Positions 25,161-34,472 of a DNA stretch of 64,000 nt are shown here, piece after piece; positions within the stretch are counted from its first letter, which is position 1, and each line of letters opens with the position of its first letter. The stretch comes from Lachnospiraceae bacterium. GTDB taxonomy: Bacteria; Bacillota; Clostridia; Lachnospirales; Lachnospiraceae. The stretch spans positions 116,339 through 180,338 of the forward strand of contig JAFZNO010000134.1 of NCBI GenBank assembly GCA_017552985.1. The letters run 5' to 3'. The translations under genes and the position numbers were made by a program. The notes below the pieces were generated by a model. It was not told the DNA's origin. It did no database searches and saw nothing but the letters and a program-made list of their open reading frames with translations.

Positions 25161-25751
25161 TTATAACGCACCCTTCGTGCTAAGAACGTCCGTCACTCTC
25201 TCATCATAGCTTGTAGCCACGTCAAGAGCCTTTCCAAAAGCCTTAAAGGTAGCCTCAATGATATGATGCGTATTTACGCCAGCAAGCATTTTCACGTGCA
25301 GATTCATGCTTGCGGAATAACTGATCGCATAAAAGAACTCACGGACCAATTCCGTTTCCAGATCCCCAACCTTTTCCGTAGGGAATTCACACTCAAAGTT
25401 AAAATAGGGTCTGCCGCAAAGATCAATGGCACAAAGAATTAACGCGTCATCCATGGGAAGGATAAAGTAGCCATAACGGCGAATGCCTTTTTTGTCGCCA
25501 ACGGCTTCTGCAATTGCCTTGCCAAGAACGATGCCGGTATCCTCCACGGTGTGATGTCCGTCAACGTTCAGGTCGCCTTTCACTTTGCAATCCAGATCAA
25601 AAAAACCATGTTTGGAAAAGCCTTCCAGCATGTGGTCAAAAAAGCCAATGCCGGTAGAGATGCTGCTTTTTCCGGTTCCGTCAAGATCAAGACGAATGGA
25701 AATGTCCGTTTCTTTGGTCTTTCTCTTCACTTCAGAAACTCTGTTACCCAT
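25161..25751 (-). CDS. hisB: Imidazoleglycerol-phosphate dehydratase
   Basis: A 196-residue monofunctional HisB. The duplicated metal-binding motifs are visible: DGHHTVEDTGI near residue 66 and NTHHIIEATFKAFGKAL near residue 160, each supplying HH and E ligands for Mn. Catalyses IGP to imidazole acetol phosphate. It lies 27 bases after hisD and 27 before hisIE in a single direction. Confidence 0.96.
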   Translation of the reverse strand: MGNRVSEVKRKTKETDISIRLDLDGTGKSSISTGIGFFDHMLEGFSKHGFFDLDCKVKGDLNVDGHHTVEDTGIVLGKAIAEAVGDKKGIRRYGYFILPMDDALILCAIDLCGRPYFNFECEFPTEKVGDLETELVREFFYAISYSASMNLHVKMLAGVNTHHIIEATFKAFGKALDVATSYDERVTDVLSTKGAL

Positions 25752-25778
25752 GGTGAACCCTCCATAACCTGTTTAATA

Positions 25779-27077
25779 TTATTTGTCGTCTTCAAACCTT
25801 ACCTTGATGCTGTTGGCGTGAGCCGTCAGGCCCTCACTTCTCGCGAAGAGCTGAATGTCCGGGTTTACCTTCTTCAAGGCATCCCTGGAATAAGAAATGA
25901 TGCTGCTCTTCTTGATGAAATCATCCACGTTTACGGGTGAGAAGAACTTTGCGGTTCCGTTGGTGGGAAGAATGTGGTTCGGACCCGCGAAATAATCTCC
26001 GAGAGGCTCGGAAGAATACTCGCCAAGGAAAATGGCTCCGGCATTCCGGATCTTCGTCATCACGTCAAAAGGATTTGCCGTAAGGATCTCCAAGTGTTCG
26101 GAAGCGATCTCGTTTACGGCATCGATCGCGTCCTGCATGGACTCTGCAATGAGAATGTATCCGTAATTGTCCAGGGATTTCTGAATGATCTCCTTGCGCT
26201 CCAATACTGCAGTAAACGCATCCGTCTCATCCGATACCTTCTTTGCAAGTTCCTCGGAAGTGGTGATCAGGATCGCGCTCGCCAGTTCATCATGTTCTGC
26301 CTGGGAAAGCAGGTCTGCCGCCACGTAGCGGGGATTTGCGGTCTCATCCGCAAGAACCAGAATCTCGCTGGGACCTGCGATGGAATCGATGCTCACATAA
26401 CCGTAAACGGCCTTTTTCGCCAGTGCCACAAAAATGTTTCCGGGACCAGTGATCTTATCCACCTTTGGGATGCTCTGAGTGCCATATGCCATGGCTGCGA
26501 TTGCTTGGGCGCCGCCAACCTTATAGATCACGTCAACGCCTGCCACGTCTGCGGCTACAAGCGTTCCGGGATTTACGCTGCCATCTGCTCCGGGAGGCGT
26601 CGTCATGATCACTTGATCTACGCCAGCCACCTTTGCCGGAACAACGTTCATGAGAACGCTGCTGGGATATGCTGCCTTGCCGCCGGGAACGTAAACGCCA
26701 ACCTTTTCAAGTGCGGTGATCTTCATTCCGAGGATCGTTCCGTCCGGCTTAGCGTCAAACCAGCTGTTGCGAAGCTGCTTGGAGTGGAATTCGCGAATGT
26801 TTTCCGCAGATTTCTTGATGACTTCGATCAAGGCGGGATCCAGCTTCTTGTAAGCTGCATCAATCTCTTCCCTGGTCACCTTTACGTTGTCAGCATTCAG
26901 ATCAAATTTGTCAAATTTCTTGGTGTATTCAAATACTGCCTGATCGCCGTTTTCCCTTACGTTCATAAGGATTTCGTTCACGGTCGCTTCAAATTTGCCG
27001 TAATTGTTCGGGCTTCTCTTAAGGAGATCATTTAAGATGTTCTTTTTGGTCTCCTGGGTTAATTTTATGATTCTCAT
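25779..27077 (-). CDS. hisD: Histidinol dehydrogenase
   Basis: Zn- and NAD-dependent four-electron oxidation of histidinol to histidine. The 432 residues contain GPGNIFVALAKK, the SIAGPSEILVLAD block, the Zn/catalytic segment LLSQAEHDELASAIL (about 252-266), SEHLEI (about 325) and FAGPNHILPT (about 360). Length and motif order are standard. Central gene of the his operon. Confidence 0.96.
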   Translation of the reverse strand: MRIIKLTQETKKNILNDLLKRSPNNYGKFEATVNEILMNVRENGDQAVFEYTKKFDKFDLNADNVKVTREEIDAAYKKLDPALIEVIKKSAENIREFHSKQLRNSWFDAKPDGTILGMKITALEKVGVYVPGGKAAYPSSVLMNVVPAKVAGVDQVIMTTPPGADGSVNPGTLVAADVAGVDVIYKVGGAQAIAAMAYGTQSIPKVDKITGPGNIFVALAKKAVYGYVSIDSIAGPSEILVLADETANPRYVAADLLSQAEHDELASAILITTSEELAKKVSDETDAFTAVLERKEIIQKSLDNYGYILIAESMQDAIDAVNEIASEHLEILTANPFDVMTKIRNAGAIFLGEYSSEPLGDYFAGPNHILPTNGTAKFFSPVNVDDFIKKSSIISYSRDALKKVNPDIQLFARSEGLTAHANSIKVRFEDDK

Positions 27078-27117
27078 GTCTTTTTCCCTCTTCTTTGTGA
27101 TAAGCGGATTCCCGCCT

Positions 27118-27789
27118 TTATGCCTGTTTGCTTAAGTATTCACGGATCCGGAGCACCAGATCGCGGATGCGCGCTTTTTCCATCTGCATGCTCACGGGAT
27201 TGACGATCATTCTGGCGCTTAAGGGACATACCTCCTCTAGCACTTCAAGACCGTTTTCCTTTAAGGTCGATCCCGTCTCAACGATGTCAACGATCACGTC
27301 CGAAAGCTGAACCAAAGGTCCGAGCTCAACGGAACCGTTTAACTTAATAATGTCAACCGTCTGATGCTTCTTGTTGTAGAAATAATCCTTTGCTATGTTA
27401 GGATATTTGCTGGCCACGCGGATTCTTTCATGGTGCAATAACAATTCCCTTGCACTGGCAGGTCCGCATACGCACATTCTGCATTTTCCAAAACCCAGGT
27501 CCAAAACTTCATAGACGTTGCGGTTTTCCTCAAGTACCGTGTCATAACCCACAACGCCCACGTCAGCGCTGCCAAGTTCAACGTAGGTCGGAACGTCGGG
27601 ACCCTTTGCCAGAAAGAACTTCATTTTAAGTTCTTCATTGACAAAAATGAGTTTTCTGGAGTTTTTATCCTTCATCTCTTCACAGGTAATGCCGATCTGT
27701 TCCAGCACTTCCAGCGTCTTATTCGCAAGACGGCCTTTCCCGAGGGCGAAGGTTAAATATCTCTCGTCGTTAAATTTTCCGTCCATCAT
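27118..27789 (-). CDS. hisG: ATP phosphoribosyltransferase, short form (HisG-S)
   Basis: First step of histidine synthesis. At 223 residues it is the short form, lacking the C-terminal ACT-like regulatory domain, and needs HisZ, which is encoded directly upstream. Visible motifs are FALGKGRLANKTLE, SADVGVVGYDTVLEE and the PRPP-loop DIVETGSTLKENGL (about 171-184). The start overlaps the hisZ stop (tandem ATGATG), so the two subunits are translationally coupled. Confidence 0.95.
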   Translation of the reverse strand: MMDGKFNDERYLTFALGKGRLANKTLEVLEQIGITCEEMKDKNSRKLIFVNEELKMKFFLAKGPDVPTYVELGSADVGVVGYDTVLEENRNVYEVLDLGFGKCRMCVCGPASARELLLHHERIRVASKYPNIAKDYFYNKKHQTVDIIKLNGSVELGPLVQLSDVIVDIVETGSTLKENGLEVLEEVCPLSARMIVNPVSMQMEKARIRDLVLRIREYLSKQA

Positions 27790-28931
27790 TTGCTTACGTC
27801 CTTTCCTTCTTCGCTTCCCTTTGCAAGCAAGGCAACGTTATTGCCCTGGGAACGAAGCCCGGTCGCTTCTCTTAAGGCTTTTTCAAAATCACCGCAAACA
27901 GTGGGATCATAATAGATCGCCTGCACAGTCTTTGTGGGTATCTCACTCTTTTGTCTGGAAAGTGCCTCCAGCACGTCATCGATCACGATGGCAAATCCAA
28001 TGGCCGGTGCATCCTTTCCAAAACGGGAAAGCAGCGTATTATATCTTCCGCCGGTGATCACGGCATTTCCAACGCCGTAAGTATATGCCTTAAAGATCAC
28101 GCCAGTGTAATAATTATATTTGCTCAGCATGCCAAGATCATAGGATACGTGTTCCTCAACGCCGTAAAGCTTCAGCACTGCGTCAAGCTTTTCCAGTCTT
28201 TCGATCGCGGCAAGGGAACGGTCGTTGTGAACCAGTTTTTTCGCGTCTTCCAGGGAATTCATGCTGTTAAAGAGATCAGCCACCTTGAGAAGCACCTCAC
28301 GGTAAGGATCTGCAACGTTTCGCTCTTGCAAAAGCTCCTGCGCTGCAAAAAAATTCTTTCCCGAAATGCATGCACGAAGATCCATCTCTGTCTCTTCGTC
28401 AAGACCAGCCTCCTGGCAAAGACCCTTAAAATATTCCACCTGTCCGATGCTAACCTGAAATTCCTTTACGCCGGCAGCCTTTAAGGATTCCACAACGAGA
28501 GCGATCATCTCTCCGTCCGCTTCCACGGATGGATCTCCGATGAGTTCTACGCCCATCTGCGTAACTTCCTTCAGCTTTCCCTGCAGATTGGAAGTGTTCG
28601 TAAAGGTATTTCCCTTATAGGAAAAGCGAATGGGTCTTGTCTCCTCCATGAAATACTTTGCGGCGCATCTTGCGATGGAAGGCGTAAAATCAGGACGAAG
28701 CACAAGGGTGTTCCCTTCCTTGTCAAAGAATTTATATAATTCCTTGCTGGGCGTCGTGCCGATTTCCTTGGAAAACACGTCGAAGTATTCAAAGGTCGGC
28801 GTCTGAACGTCGTCATATCCATAGCTTGCAATCAAGGAATGCAAACGGTTTTCCGTCTCCAGTTTTCTTTCATATTCTTTTCCATATACGTCTCTTACGC
28901 CTTCCGGCGTATGCAATAGTCTCTGGTTCAT
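27786..28931 (-). CDS. hisZ: ATP phosphoribosyltransferase regulatory subunit
   Basis: A HisRS-like, tRNA-independent regulatory subunit for HisG-S. Start set at ATG 28931 (381 residues), preceded by CAGGAG; the family N-terminus LLHTPEGVRDVYGKEY begins there, and the longer frame runs back through the promoter. Class II synthetase-like motifs: LVLRPDFTPSIARCAAKY (about 82-99) and YYTGVIFKAYTYG (about 272). It heads the his operon directly behind a strong promoter with an operator-like palindrome. Confidence 0.94.
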   Translation of the reverse strand: MNQRLLHTPEGVRDVYGKEYERKLETENRLHSLIASYGYDDVQTPTFEYFDVFSKEIGTTPSKELYKFFDKEGNTLVLRPDFTPSIARCAAKYFMEETRPIRFSYKGNTFTNTSNLQGKLKEVTQMGVELIGDPSVEADGEMIALVVESLKAAGVKEFQVSIGQVEYFKGLCQEAGLDEETEMDLRACISGKNFFAAQELLQERNVADPYREVLLKVADLFNSMNSLEDAKKLVHNDRSLAAIERLEKLDAVLKLYGVEEHVSYDLGMLSKYNYYTGVIFKAYTYGVGNAVITGGRYNTLLSRFGKDAPAIGFAIVIDDVLEALSRQKSEIPTKTVQAIYYDPTVCGDFEKALREATGLRSQGNNVALLAKGSEEGKDVSK

Positions 28932-28980
28932 TTTATCAACTCCTGCCAAATGCCAATTCCTTGCTTTAAATACTTTAGCG

Positions 28981-29024
28981 TGGTAGCGTGCTACCATACT
29001 ACCATACGAAAATGTCATTGTCAA
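28981..29024 (-). promoter_or_regulatory. his operon promoter with operator-like palindrome
   Basis: Minus strand: TTGACA (29019-29024), 17 bases, TAGTAT (28996-29001). The palindrome TGGTAGC-AC-GCTACCA (28981-28996) abuts the -10 and covers the start site. A further TATGGTAG half-site directly upstream overlaps the -10. This is a typical repressor-blocking layout. A TrpR-like HisR/YerC regulator is one candidate from comparative work in Firmicutes; I cannot confirm the consensus. No T-box is seen. Confidence 0.75.
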
Positions 29025-29044
29025 GCCAATTCTAAAAAGAATTT

Positions 29045-29593
29045 TTATGGCTCTTCCACGCCGTCACGGTCTTCCAGATCAATTTTCATGCCCTCGAGAT
29101 AAGGCACGAGAATCCCGTGAATCTTGGGAAGCACGTAGGCCGGATTTAATTCATCATAGCGAAAACTTTTTCTTCCGCCCTCTTGTGCCCGGTCCCAAAA
29201 GTATTTCAGCATCTCATAAGGTAAGTAATATAACACGTCCTTATGGGAATAATAGATCAAAAAGAAGGCGATGCCGCCCTGCTTTTCAAATTTCCCCATG
29301 AATTCCACCTGATGCGCGTGAATGTTTTGGAGGGAAAAGGTATCTACCGCACATTCCTTTGCGTCAAAGCATACGGGTATCCCCTGCACGCATCCGACGT
29401 AATCCACGGTACTCTTCTGATCAAAATAAGCAAGAGTGATCTGGTTCTTTCCGGGATCCATCTTTACGGGGGTAATGGGCGTCGGGATCTTTTGGATCAG
29501 CGCAAGGCCCATTTCATCGTATTTTTCATTTGTCCGGTTGATCATTTCCTCCAGGGTTGAACCCCGGAGACCTCTGGAATTCCAGGTTGCCAT
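29045..29593 (-). CDS. recU: Holliday junction resolvase RecU
   Basis: A 182-residue RecU, the Gram-positive functional counterpart of RuvC. The nuclease motifs are present: E in LRGSTLEEMIN, D in KSTVDYVG (about 60) and D-x-K-E in VCFDAKE (about 73-79). The window also encodes RuvAB (52.9-54.5 kb), its branch-migration partner. GGGAGA precedes ATG 29593. Confidence 0.93.
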   Translation of the reverse strand: MATWNSRGLRGSTLEEMINRTNEKYDEMGLALIQKIPTPITPVKMDPGKNQITLAYFDQKSTVDYVGCVQGIPVCFDAKECAVDTFSLQNIHAHQVEFMGKFEKQGGIAFFLIYYSHKDVLYYLPYEMLKYFWDRAQEGGRKSFRYDELNPAYVLPKIHGILVPYLEGMKIDLEDRDGVEEP

Positions 29594-29625
29594 ACCAATC
29601 TCCCATATAAGTGCCTTAATTTACG

Positions 29626-30684
29626 TTAACCATTGTGCCTCTCGTCGACAATGACGCGTTTTGAAAACAAAACTTCCCTGATCTTTTGAAATTCTTTTGG
29701 TTCCGGTGCCGTAATGGTTTTGCCAAATAAAGGATTTAATGCGCCTGCAAACTCCGGCCACTGGTCTTCTGCTTCTTCCTTAGAAGGAAAGCAAACGTGA
29801 TGGGCATGCAATAACTGGCTCTTTGGATGAATGCCGGCAAGTTTCACTTGGTCAAAAACAGTTCTGCCATATTTGGAATCTCCAAGGATGGGATGTCCCA
29901 TGGAAGCCAAATGTGCGCGGATCTGATGGGTTTTCCCCGTGATCAGTTCTACTTCCAAAAGAGTATGATTCTGGCTGCTTTCGATCGGAACGTATCTCGT
30001 AAGGACCGGCGAGGCTCCGTCCGCCACCTCTTTTAAGATCATGACTCGGTTTTCTTTTTCATCCTTGATCAAGAAACCTTCAATGGTCTTTTCTTCCCGG
30101 AGCCTGCCCATGCAGATGCAATGATAATACTTTTCCATGCCCCGTCCTTTTAGGAGCGCGCTCAAGGCCTGTAATCCCGTCAGGGACTTCCCGCAAAGGA
30201 CGATGCCGCTGGTATTTCTGTCAAGCCTGTTGCAGACGGAAGGACAGAAAGTCTCCAATTCCTTTTCTTTCAGCTTTCCGTTTTCCAAAAGATAGCCGAT
30301 CAACCATTCATTAAGGCTAAGATCCTGCTGGTTTGCTTTTTGGGAAAGAATGCCAACCGGTTTATTTAAAAATAAGAAATTCTCATCCTCATATAAGATT
30401 TCGATCCCATGAAGCTTTTTGTAGGCATCACGGTAAACTTGAATCCTGTCAGAAAGATCACTTCGCCCGGAAAACTTTTCAAATGTTTCCTGCGAAAAAA
30501 AACATTGGATGACGTCTCCTTCCTTCAGGATCTCCTTTCCTTCCGCTTTCTTTTTGTTCAGCGTTAGGTTTTTCTTCCGAAGTTGCTGGTACAGCAGGCT
30601 GTTAGGCGCCTCTGGCAATGCCTTATGCAAATATTTGTCCAATCTTTGACCCGCCTCATTGGGTCCTATCCTTAATTCCTGCAT
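29626..30684 (-). CDS. RluA-family pseudouridine synthase with S4 domain
   Basis: A 352-residue enzyme with an N-terminal S4-like segment (about 14-60, QRLDKYLHKALP), the RluA catalytic core with NRLDRNTSG (about 152-160; Asn replaces the usual His, Asp is kept) and TGKTHQIRAHLASMGH near 255. Probably RluC-type, modifying 23S rRNA; the exact site is not predictable. The 3' end lies about 30 bases before recU and the 5' end is one base from an uncharacterised membrane gene. Confidence 0.88.
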   Translation of the reverse strand: MQELRIGPNEAGQRLDKYLHKALPEAPNSLLYQQLRKKNLTLNKKKAEGKEILKEGDVIQCFFSQETFEKFSGRSDLSDRIQVYRDAYKKLHGIEILYEDENFLFLNKPVGILSQKANQQDLSLNEWLIGYLLENGKLKEKELETFCPSVCNRLDRNTSGIVLCGKSLTGLQALSALLKGRGMEKYYHCICMGRLREEKTIEGFLIKDEKENRVMILKEVADGASPVLTRYVPIESSQNHTLLEVELITGKTHQIRAHLASMGHPILGDSKYGRTVFDQVKLAGIHPKSQLLHAHHVCFPSKEEAEDQWPEFAGALNPLFGKTITAPEPKEFQKIREVLFSKRVIVDERHNG

Positions 30685-30685
30685 G

Positions 30686-31270
30686 TTATAGGCTAACGCT
30701 CTTTAGGGTGTCAGCTATCCCCTTGGTATTTGACTCGTCACAGGCCAACTCTTGCATTTGATCCAACCGGTCAACATATTTTTTGAGGTCCAAAAACACC
30801 TTTACTTTCACGCTTTTATAAGAATCTGCCTTGAGAAATTTATCCACGTGCTCATAGAACTTTTTCTCGTCAAACTTGGGGTCCTCGCTATAGCCACATA
30901 CGGAATTGCCCTTGATGGTCAAATGCCCTACGATGAAATTTTGGCTGTCTCCCGTAAACACGCGGTCGAACAAATTGGTCAACTCCCCAACGTGCGCTTC
31001 GATCTTTTCTGCTGCATCCTTAGATAGGCTGGAATACCTGCAAAACATGATCACGCTGACCAAGGATTTGCTTGCGGGCAGCATCCCCAGTACGGCTACG
31101 ACGGTCAAGAGATTCATTCTGCTTCCCGTCGTGATCCACCCCATGGCAAAGATTGCTCCGGAGATGGCAAAAAACAGAATCGTTCTTATGATCTCATATT
31201 TGCGCTGGGTATTTAAATAATTCTTAGTTCCCTTCCAGGCTTCCCCGGAAAACACCCTGACAATGCTCAT
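30686..31270 (-). CDS. Uncharacterised two-helix membrane protein
   Basis: A 194-residue protein that I do not recognise. Two hydrophobic segments (about 29-48, TILFFAISGAIFAMGWITTG, and about 54-75) form a hairpin. A soluble C-terminal domain (about 80-194) has a VKVKVFLDLKKYVDRLDQM stretch. The start overlaps the stop of the SDR gene upstream (31267-31270), and it ends one base before the pseudouridine synthase, so it is embedded in an operon. Confidence 0.7.
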   Translation of the reverse strand: MSIVRVFSGEAWKGTKNYLNTQRKYEIIRTILFFAISGAIFAMGWITTGSRMNLLTVVAVLGMLPASKSLVSVIMFCRYSSLSKDAAEKIEAHVGELTNLFDRVFTGDSQNFIVGHLTIKGNSVCGYSEDPKFDEKKFYEHVDKFLKADSYKSVKVKVFLDLKKYVDRLDQMQELACDESNTKGIADTLKSVSL

Positions 31271-32043
31271 TCTTCACCTGCTTTCTTCATCCTGCCGGCG
31301 ACGCTCAGGAAAATGCCGTGTGGAAGAAGTTTGGTTCCAATTAAAAGCGCGTTCATGGAAGTCCCGTAAACCGATAATTCCTTTTTGTGATAAGAATCCC
31401 GCAAAGCCTTTGCAACAACGGCTTCTGGCCGGGCCATAAAATATTTCTTGATCGCAAGCGTTGATCCATTCTTTTCCGCAACGTCAAAAAAGGGCGTGTC
31501 TACGGGGCCGGGACAAACTGCGGTTACGTAGACTTTTCTCTTCTTCAGTTCCCTTGCAAGTGCCCTGGAAAAGCTTAATACGTAGGATTTGCTTGCCGCA
31601 TAAACGGCAAAATCCTGTTGTGGCAAAAATGACGCTACGGAAGCCAGCATTATGATCCTGGCATTTTCACGTAGATAAGGCAACATGCGGCTTGTAAGCT
31701 CCGTAAGAGCCTCACAGTTTAATCGTATCATGCCCGTGCAATCTTTTACCTGCACCGTCTCAAAAGGTCCCATAATGCCATATCCGGCGCATTGTACCAA
31801 CATGCAAACCTTGGCATTTTCCAGTCGCGCGGTATATTCCAGGCGCTGCAGCTGTCCAGCCATGGTTACGTCCATGGCAAATATGCGGCATTTGTGCTGA
31901 AGACAGGAGGCGAGTTCGTTTAATTCCTCTTCCCTCCGCGCTACAAGCCAGAATTCCTCGATATTTTTAAAATGACAATCCATCTGAAGGGCAAATTCTT
32001 TCCCCATGCCGGAAGAGGCACCGGTGATGATGGCAACGTTCAT
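31267..32043 (-). CDS. Short-chain dehydrogenase/reductase
   Basis: A 258-residue classical SDR. TGASSGMGKE (Gly-rich NAD(P) loop, residues 7-16) is at the N-terminus, the CAGYG motif near 88, catalytic Ser in ASVASF (about 135) and YAASK Tyr/Lys (about 148-152). ATG 32043 is chosen because AAGGAGG sits six bases upstream; an in-frame TTG six bases earlier is less likely. The PGPVDTPFF segment fits DltE/YqjQ-like oxidoreductases; the substrate is unknown. Confidence 0.85.
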   Translation of the reverse strand: MNVAIITGASSGMGKEFALQMDCHFKNIEEFWLVARREEELNELASCLQHKCRIFAMDVTMAGQLQRLEYTARLENAKVCMLVQCAGYGIMGPFETVQVKDCTGMIRLNCEALTELTSRMLPYLRENARIIMLASVASFLPQQDFAVYAASKSYVLSFSRALARELKKRKVYVTAVCPGPVDTPFFDVAEKNGSTLAIKKYFMARPEAVVAKALRDSYHKKELSVYGTSMNALLIGTKLLPHGIFLSVAGRMKKAGEE

Positions 32044-32064
32044 AAACAACCTCCTTACGTGCGA

Positions 32065-33459
32065 TTAAAAATCAAAAAAATCGAAATAATCATGAATGGC
32101 ATAATTTGCCAGTTCCAGTTTCTCTTCCCAAGTTCCGGCCGAATATGGATCCGAAACGGCGCAGATGGTCATTCCGGCATTTTTTCCCGCCATGAGTCCG
32201 GGAATGATGTCCTCAAACACAAGACATTCCGACGGATCCACTCCGAGCTGCCTAGCAGCGGCGAGGTATACGTCCGGCGCAGGTTTCCCTTTTGTCACTT
32301 CGCTTCCCGTCACGATGGAAGAAAAGCACTGATCCACCTTATGCACCTTAAGCACGTTTTCCACCAATTCCCTGGAGTTACTTGTGGCGATTCCAAGCTT
32401 GAGCCCGGCCCGCCTGCATCCTTCTAAGAAATCGATGACGCCTGGTTTTAACGGAACTTCATTTTCATATTTATCCCATGCCATTTGATTCCAATCGTCC
32501 TTCATCTTTTCGATGGAGTCCGGCAGATGGAAGTATTCCTGGAAATAGACGGCGGTCTCGTGAAAGCTCATGCCTTCGATGTTACGACGAAGCTCATCAT
32601 GGCTTTCCAAGTAGATCTGAAAGCGCGCGAGATACTCCACGTCGATCTCTCCCCAAAGCCACATGGAATCCACAAGGGATCCGTCAAGGTCAAAGATGAC
32701 GGCCTTCTTTCCTTGAAGCAATGCTTTCTTCTTCGCGGCGACTTCCTTGGTGTTTTTCAAAAGAGCGATCTCATCTTCGGTAAGCTTCCTGCACTCACCG
32801 CTTTCCAAGTCACGGCCAAGGGACAAACCGCCAAACCGGATGCGTTTCAGGTAAGTAACTTCATTGCCAACGGCTTCCAGCATTCTCTTTACCTGATGAA
32901 ACCTTCCTTCACTGATCGTAAGGTGAATCCAGTTCCCCTCCTTGTCAGGATCATAAATCCTTGTCACGAGAGCGGGTTTGGTCAATTCTTCGTCTCCAAT
33001 GTCAAGTCCTTCCTCCAGGCGCTTTACGTCATCGTCTGAAAGCGGCTGCCGGATTCTCGCCAAATAGGTCTTTGCCACGTGCTTTTTGGGGGATAACAGT
33101 TGATGGGCAAGGGCTCCGTCATTTGTGATCAAAAGAAGCCCTTCCGTATCCTTGTCCAACCTGCCAACGGGAAACAGATCCCTGGCATGCTCCTTTGGCA
33201 AAAGGCTTAAAACGGTTTCGGAAAGCGCATCCTTGGTCGCAGAAACGACGCCAGCCGGCTTGTTTAACAGATAATACTCATATTGAGAATAGCAAAGTTT
33301 TTTCCCCTGACAGGTTACCTGATCCTTTTCGGGATCAACGGCGTGCTCCGGGCTGGTGACAACCTGATCGTTGACGCACACCTGCTTTTTCCTGATCAGT
33401 TCCTTTACCTGGCTTCTCGTACCAATATTTAGTTGTGCCAGATATTTATCAAGTCTCAC
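32065..33459 (-). CDS. Fusion of RsuA-type pseudouridine synthase and HAD phosphatase
   Basis: A 464-residue two-domain protein. Residues 1-245 are an S4 domain (MRLDKYLAQLNIGTRSQVKE) plus an RsuA-type synthase with GRLDKDTEGLLLITNDG (about 102-118). Residues about 250-464 are a HAD hydrolase of the beta-phosphoglucomutase-like subgroup: motif I VIFDLDGSLVDSM, motif II GIATSNS, motif III KGKPAPDVYL, motif IV FEDIIPGLMAGKNAGM. Both halves have intact catalytic aspartates and there is no stop or frame change at the junction. The HAD substrate is unknown. Confidence 0.88.
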   Translation of the reverse strand: MRLDKYLAQLNIGTRSQVKELIRKKQVCVNDQVVTSPEHAVDPEKDQVTCQGKKLCYSQYEYYLLNKPAGVVSATKDALSETVLSLLPKEHARDLFPVGRLDKDTEGLLLITNDGALAHQLLSPKKHVAKTYLARIRQPLSDDDVKRLEEGLDIGDEELTKPALVTRIYDPDKEGNWIHLTISEGRFHQVKRMLEAVGNEVTYLKRIRFGGLSLGRDLESGECRKLTEDEIALLKNTKEVAAKKKALLQGKKAVIFDLDGSLVDSMWLWGEIDVEYLARFQIYLESHDELRRNIEGMSFHETAVYFQEYFHLPDSIEKMKDDWNQMAWDKYENEVPLKPGVIDFLEGCRRAGLKLGIATSNSRELVENVLKVHKVDQCFSSIVTGSEVTKGKPAPDVYLAAARQLGVDPSECLVFEDIIPGLMAGKNAGMTICAVSDPYSAGTWEEKLELANYAIHDYFDFFDF

Positions 33460-33545
33460 TTGTTTTCAGTTCCTTTTTCGTATTGTGATTGCATGAAAGG
33501 CCAAGACGGGGCATAGCCATTATTGATTGATCAAGAGGAATTGTC

Positions 33546-34472
33546 ATGATCCGCGTCTGCGTCTTTTTAGGATTGTTATTAGGCCTTCTGTCTAATTCAA
33601 GATTGGCTGGCTCGTACGTTCTTGAAGGTCTTAACGTTTGGGCAACTCGTGCCCTGCCGGCCTTATTTCCCTTTATGGTGCTGTCCGGACTCATTATAAG
33701 GCTGGAACTTGCCGAACGCGTTTCAAAGGCTTTTAAGCCCCTTTTAGGGCGTTTGTACCATGCTTCTTTAGCTGCGTGTTACGTTATGCTGGTGGGATTT
33801 CTTTGCGGCTTTCCTATGGGGGCCAGGACGATCGCCGAGCTGTATGAGAGAGGACGCCTTACAAAAAGGGATTGCAAATGGCTTCTTGCCTTTTGCAATA
33901 ATTTAAGTCCCGCCTACGTAATGGGTGTTCTCTTTCCCATGCTGGGGATAAAACGAATGCTTCCCTATCTTTTGGGGTTTTACGGTCTTCCGCTTATCTA
34001 CGGATGGATATTAAGGATCATTTCGCTGAAGCATAAAAAAGTTGAAGAACTTGATCGGCCCATAAACATTGCTCCACGGGATTCCTCAAAACCTCAATCT
34101 GCCATGCTGTTTGGCACTGCCCTTCGGGAATCGATTGAAAGCGCCACGCATGCGGTCATCATCCTTGGAGGCTATTTAGCCTTCTTTTGCCTTTTAAATC
34201 TGTTTCCTCACCTGATCCTTCAAAAACCACAGCCCATATTGGGTTTGTTGTTGGAGGTGACGACAGGATTAAATGCCATGGAGGGCAGACGCCCCATCCT
34301 GTGTCTTTGCGCGGCAACCTTTGGCGGACTATCCTGCATTGCACAGACGCATGCGGCCTTAAGCCATACGGATCTGACGGATGCCATGGGGGAATACGTC
34401 ATTCACAAGATAATATTGACTGCAATTTCCGTGGCATGGTACTATGCATTATTTCGATTTTCCGGATTTTGA
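33546..34472 (+). CDS. YlbJ-like / nucleoside-recognition (Gate) domain membrane protein
   Basis: A 308-residue polytopic protein with about seven hydrophobic segments. The blocks ALPALFPFMVLSGLI, MLVGFLCGFPMGARTIAELY and FCNNLSPAYVMGVLFPMLG are typical of sporulation integral membrane protein YlbJ and other Gate-domain proteins. It is shorter than Bacillus YlbJ (about 400). GAGGAATT precedes ATG 33546. Its last 24 bases overlap the 3' end of the converging amidase gene. A sporulation role is plausible but not shown. Confidence 0.75.
   Translation: MIRVCVFLGLLLGLLSNSRLAGSYVLEGLNVWATRALPALFPFMVLSGLIIRLELAERVSKAFKPLLGRLYHASLAACYVMLVGFLCGFPMGARTIAELYERGRLTKRDCKWLLAFCNNLSPAYVMGVLFPMLGIKRMLPYLLGFYGLPLIYGWILRIISLKHKKVEELDRPINIAPRDSSKPQSAMLFGTALRESIESATHAVIILGGYLAFFCLLNLFPHLILQKPQPILGLLLEVTTGLNAMEGRRPILCLCAATFGGLSCIAQTHAALSHTDLTDAMGEYVIHKIILTAISVAWYYALFRFSGF

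Noticed and set aside
25974-27035. 353-codon open frame on the plus strand
   Set aside because: Antisense to hisD, which has full motifs and operon context; the plus-strand product is Cys/His-rich with no family character.
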